NCBI GenBank assembly: GCA_016987375.1
Contig: PJRA01000485.1
Span: 39,775 to 58,028, forward strand
From: Brachionus koreanus
Taxonomy: Eukaryota; Rotifera; Eurotatoria; Ploima; Brachionidae
Length of the DNA stretch: 18,254 bases
Direction of reading: 5' to 3'
A model generated the notes under the pieces. The model saw only the letters and a list, made by a program, of their open reading frames with translations, was not told where the DNA came from and ran no database searches. Of the stretch, positions 15,962 through 18,254 are shown in pieces. Numbering within the stretch: the stretch's first letter is position 1; each line of letters starts with the position of its first letter. Position numbers and translations under genes: made by a program.

Positions 15962-16049
15962 GGGATTAAAGCCAAGAAATAAAAAAAACAATTCAATTTA
16001 GTTAAAAGTTTATTAAATGGAATCCAAAGTTAATACAATTAAGTAGTGG

Positions 16050-16100
16050 TTTATATAGTGGTAAGCGTTAGCGTGCTCTGACTGCAGTTATGACTTAACT
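16050..16100 (+). mobile_element. Possible tRNA-derived SINE 5' half
   Basis: TATAGTGGTAAGCGTTAGCG followed by TGCTCTGACTGCAGT resembles the A-box half of tRNA-derived SINEs (TAGTGGTTAGCGTGCTCGACTGCAGT style). No B box is evident downstream. Weak call. Confidence 0.3.
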
Positions 16101-17340
16101 ACATTTAAATGAGGTCTAGAGAAGAAGATTAAGAGATGACAAAACTCGGGTCTTAACATATCTTTAAAAGCGTGGACTAAGCAATAATTCAACTCAGACA
16201 TGATAGGTTGGAATAAAGGCAAAACCAGGGATATAAATAAAAGATACTTTAAAGGCATTTTGGGGATCAAAAAAACTAATAGCCAAGCTTAATTTTTAAA
16301 TATTATACATTGAGTCTTCTCTCTTTCAAATATACTTTATAACTACTTGATCATTTCAGGTTATAACAGTAGATTCAATACTTTTTCAACAACAACACCA
16401 ACATGGGTAAAAAAATGGGTAGTTTAATTTATCAAACTTTACATGTAATAAATGTAAAGGTTATGTGTAAAACTTGTTAGAAAAATGAAGAGAAACTCAA
16501 TATTTTTTTGAACTCTGAATTAATTTGTTATTTTTTTTAAATATACATAATTTTTGTTTTATTAAAATTTATTTATAAAATTGAAGAAGTTTTTTTTTTC
16601 CGGTCGTTTGAGTTCTATCATTATTTGTCATTAAGCATAGTATCACCAGAAGCTAGAAGATTTGGACACAGCATAAATATTTTATTAAATATTCAAAATT
16701 AGAGTATTGCACAGTGATAAAATCAAACTAGTTAAAAAAAAAATTAATTGATAAATTAAATTAATGTCTGTTTGTTAACAAGATAAAATCTAAGGTGATA
16801 TTTAGAAAAAAAAAAGAAGAGAAAAGCAACTCTATAATAATTTTTAAATTTTTGATTGCAGAAATTTGATTCGAGATCTTATGTCTCTAAATTAGATCTG
16901 AATTAAGAGATTAAGGTATTAAGCTTTTTTTCTCAAGTGTAATATAAACTCAACAATTCAGCAATAAAGAGAAGATTTCCTGATTGCACAACATGCGCTA
17001 ACTATTAAGGCGAGATTTACCTAATGCCTCTCAGCATGTGATTTCATTAAGCAATAAAAGCTCAAATAGAAAATAAAAAAAGCTTTATTAATCTTGGATT
17101 TTAGTGAAACAATAATTATGCAATTCTGAGCGCTAAATTAGAATAAAATTAAAGATGCGAATTTATTTACATGTGTTAAACTTGTTGCGTATATTTACAA
17201 CACTTTCTGTTCCGCTTCCTAAATTATCTTTCAACCTTAAAACGAAAAAAAAATTCTCCCAACGAACTCTAATTTAAATATGTAATCATTTGTATTTAAA
17301 TAAAATTTTTGTTTATTTAAATTAGAGAAATAAAATTGAA
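16101..17340. other. AT-rich intergenic stretch
   Basis: No gene called. A 25-codon frame at about 16382-16459 starts ATGGGTAAAAAAATGGG after a CAACAACAACACCAAC leader-like stretch. It is too short and unrecognised to annotate. The minus-strand frame at 16088-16270 has no family resemblance. Confidence 0.4.
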
Positions 17341-17413
17341 GACTTCGTGGCGCAATTGGTAGCGCGTCTGACTCCAGATCAGAAGGTTGCGTGTTCGAGT
17401 CACGTCGGGGTCA
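17341..17413 (+). tRNA. tRNA-Trp (anticodon CCA)
   Basis: A complete eukaryotic nuclear tRNA-Trp that reads UGG codons. Acceptor GACTTCG pairs with CGGGGTC (two G-U pairs), followed by discriminator A at 17413. The D arm is GCGC-AATTGGTA-GCGC. The anticodon stem TCTGA/TCAGA encloses CTCCAGA, with CCA at 17374-17376. The T arm GCGTG/CACGT encloses TTCGAGT (one mismatch or wobble pairing). The A box (TGGCGCAATTGGT) and B box (TGTTCGAGTCA) are internal polymerase III promoters. No intron. No encoded CCA tail, as expected for a nuclear gene. Confidence 0.95.
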
Positions 17414-17415
17414 AA

Positions 17416-17422
17416 TTTTTTT
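17416..17422 (+). terminator. RNA polymerase III terminator
   Basis: A run of seven T residues begins two bases after the tRNA-Trp discriminator base, the standard stop for polymerase III. Confidence 0.85.
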
Positions 17423-17462
17423 CACATAACTAAAAATTAGAAGCTTAAAGTTAAGGCATTTC

Positions 17463-17552
17463 TCACAAAGGAGTTAAATCAAAGTCATCAATATCCTCAT
17501 AATAATTATCATTATCATCAGAGACTTCTATGGCAGCATTTCTTCGAGACAT
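17463..17552 (-). CDS. Possible small acidic ORF or first coding exon
   Basis: On the minus strand an ATG (17550-17552; A at -3) opens MSRRNAAIEVSDDNDNYYED and IDDFDLTPL, then TGA: 29 residues, unusually acidic. The codons just before the stop include TTGTGAGA, a good splice-donor match, so this may instead be a first coding exon whose intron starts at GTGAGA. I could not find a convincing second exon, and the tRNA-Trp gene lies in the way. Acidic starts of this kind occur in several unrelated families, so no name is given. It may be fortuitous. Confidence 0.3.
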   Translation of the reverse strand: MSRRNAAIEVSDDNDNYYEDIDDFDLTPL

Positions 17553-17665
17553 GGTTCAAAAATTTTTTTGTATAGGAGTTATTGAGATCAAGTAAGAGTT
17601 TAGAATTAAACAATAAACTTAAATGTGGAATTGAAATAAAAGTTTGTAATGAAATTAGTCTGGTA

Positions 17666-17679
17666 TCCGTACATACGGA
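17666..17679. repeat. Near-palindrome TCCGTA-CA-TACGGA
   Basis: Two 6-bp perfect arms with a 2-base centre, in a GC-richer block (about 17660-17770) upstream of the small minus-strand ORF. Confidence 0.6.
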
Positions 17680-17748
17680 CAATAAACGGGATCAAATTTA
17701 CCTAAACCGTGACCGCACTAATTGGACAAGATCTTGCGACCAGTTTCT

Positions 17749-17770
17749 AGACCGTTTATTTTGACGGTCT
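17749..17770. repeat. 7-bp hairpin AGACCGT / ACGGTCT
   Basis: Perfect 7-bp arms with an 8-base loop (17756-17763), followed by a T-rich run. It could be a decayed transposon end or a transcript-folding element. No assignment possible. Confidence 0.6.
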
Positions 17771-18115
17771 TTACAATTTTTTTGTTTTTTTTTCATGGTT
17801 AATTTAAAGTTTCAGATTTTTAAATCGAGTCTTTTATTATTAATAATTATTTTTAAGTAAAAAAATTAAAATTAGAATTTTTATTTTGATCAAATGTCTC
17901 TTAGACAGCAATGCAGATTTTATCTGTATTAGTTAAACCTGGTCTACACCAAAAAATAACAACATCACCAAACTCGTACTCTTATACCCATATTATAGTT
18001 GTACTATCAATTCCTTTACTAATTCAGATTTTGAAATTTCTCTCCATTTTGGTATTCTCTTCTTTCTGAATGTGTATCTTTCCGTTCTACCATTTGAATC
18101 TCCTTTGAATCATTG
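17771..18115. other. AT-rich stretch, no gene seen
   Basis: Nothing recognised. It becomes more pyrimidine-rich toward 18060. Confidence 0.4.
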
Positions 18116-18139
18116 AGTATGTATATGTGTATGTGTGTG

Positions 18140-18254
18140 TCTGTCTAGTCCTTACCCTCCCATTTTCTCATCCGGACTTGGGACCGGCAATGGTATGGTT
18201 GCGACTCGACAGTCACCCGCCAAAGTTACTGTGGGACGTTCATCATAAACAGCG
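18140..18254 (-). mobile_element. Probable LINE 5' leader block, cut by window edge
   Basis: The minus strand reads CAGTAACTTTGGCGGGTGAC, then GTCGAGTCGCAACC, then ATTGCCGGTCCCAAGTCCGG and ATGAGAAAATGGGAGGGT. From memory, the block TGCCGGTCCCAAG(C/T)CCGGAT...GGGAGGGT recurs in many animal genomes in transcripts carrying LINE endonuclease/reverse-transcriptase ORFs, ahead of the coding region. It is far more GC-rich than the surroundings. No endonuclease coding follows at lower coordinates in the window, so this would be a fragment. The family is not certain. Confidence 0.4.

Noticed and set aside
16382..16459. 25-codon ORF MGKKMGSLIYQTLHVINVKV after a CAA-rich leader
   Set aside because: The leader looks translation-friendly and ATGG|GTAAAA could be a tiny first exon, but no further exon or homology was found.
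1..18254. CRISPR array, bacterial operons, Shine-Dalgarno-led genes, prophage
   Set aside because: No regularly spaced repeats or bacterial gene arrangement. Splice signals, polymerase III tRNA structure and LINE/LTR content indicate a eukaryote.

Overview
This window is strongly AT-rich, intron-containing eukaryotic DNA, almost certainly from a small-genome invertebrate animal. Three things point that way: the mix of decayed LINE, Tc1/mariner and LTR-retrotransposon debris, a canonical eukaryotic tRNA-Trp gene, and poly-A-signal gene ends. I cannot name the species. A lophotrochozoan such as a rotifer or flatworm would fit, but that is a guess. Nothing bacterial or phage-like is present. Many open frames seen by simple translation lack ATG, or run antisense to better-supported frames, and were discarded.

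Layout. Positions 1-1,400 hold a broken RTE-type LINE endonuclease fragment and a possible hAT transposase scrap. Positions 1,400-4,900 are AT-rich with microsatellites and no gene I can support. Positions 4,930-6,360 hold a pogo-like terminus, an antisense LINE tail, and a 5'-truncated LINE (reverse-transcriptase palm to 3' tail) framed by a 14-bp target-site duplication. Positions 6,419-6,932 hold the most unusual object: LTR sequence, then a near-complete copy of initiator tRNA-Met including its CCA end, then the first 84 bp of the LTR in inverted orientation, all bracketed by a GATA duplication. Positions 7,940-8,420 hold a broken Tc1/mariner transposase on the minus strand, and 8,950-9,165 another LINE scrap. 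Positions 9,880-10,640 hold the main exon of a leucine-rich-repeat protein gene (minus strand). Positions 11,760-12,845 hold three more antisense LINE tails. Positions 13,137-13,157 hold a tRNA-like SINE head. Positions 14,240-15,630 hold a complete transcription unit (CCAAT boxes, TATA, leader intron, 264-residue ORF, poly-A signal) for a protein I do not recognise. Position 17,341 starts tRNA-Trp(CCA). The right edge carries a GC-richer block that looks like a LINE leader on the minus strand.

How it fits together. Only three units look functional: the LRR gene, the unknown gene and tRNA-Trp. They share no evident pathway. The rest is a record of retrotransposition. The LTR-tRNA-inverted-LTR unit is best read as an aberrant reverse-transcription product. 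Plus-strand DNA copied the primer tRNA past the usual stop at position 58 and halted next to position 9. It then folded back or switched template onto U3 and extended to the end, giving a DNA with a U3 terminus at both ends that was then integrated. This model is inference; the sequence arrangement is directly visible.
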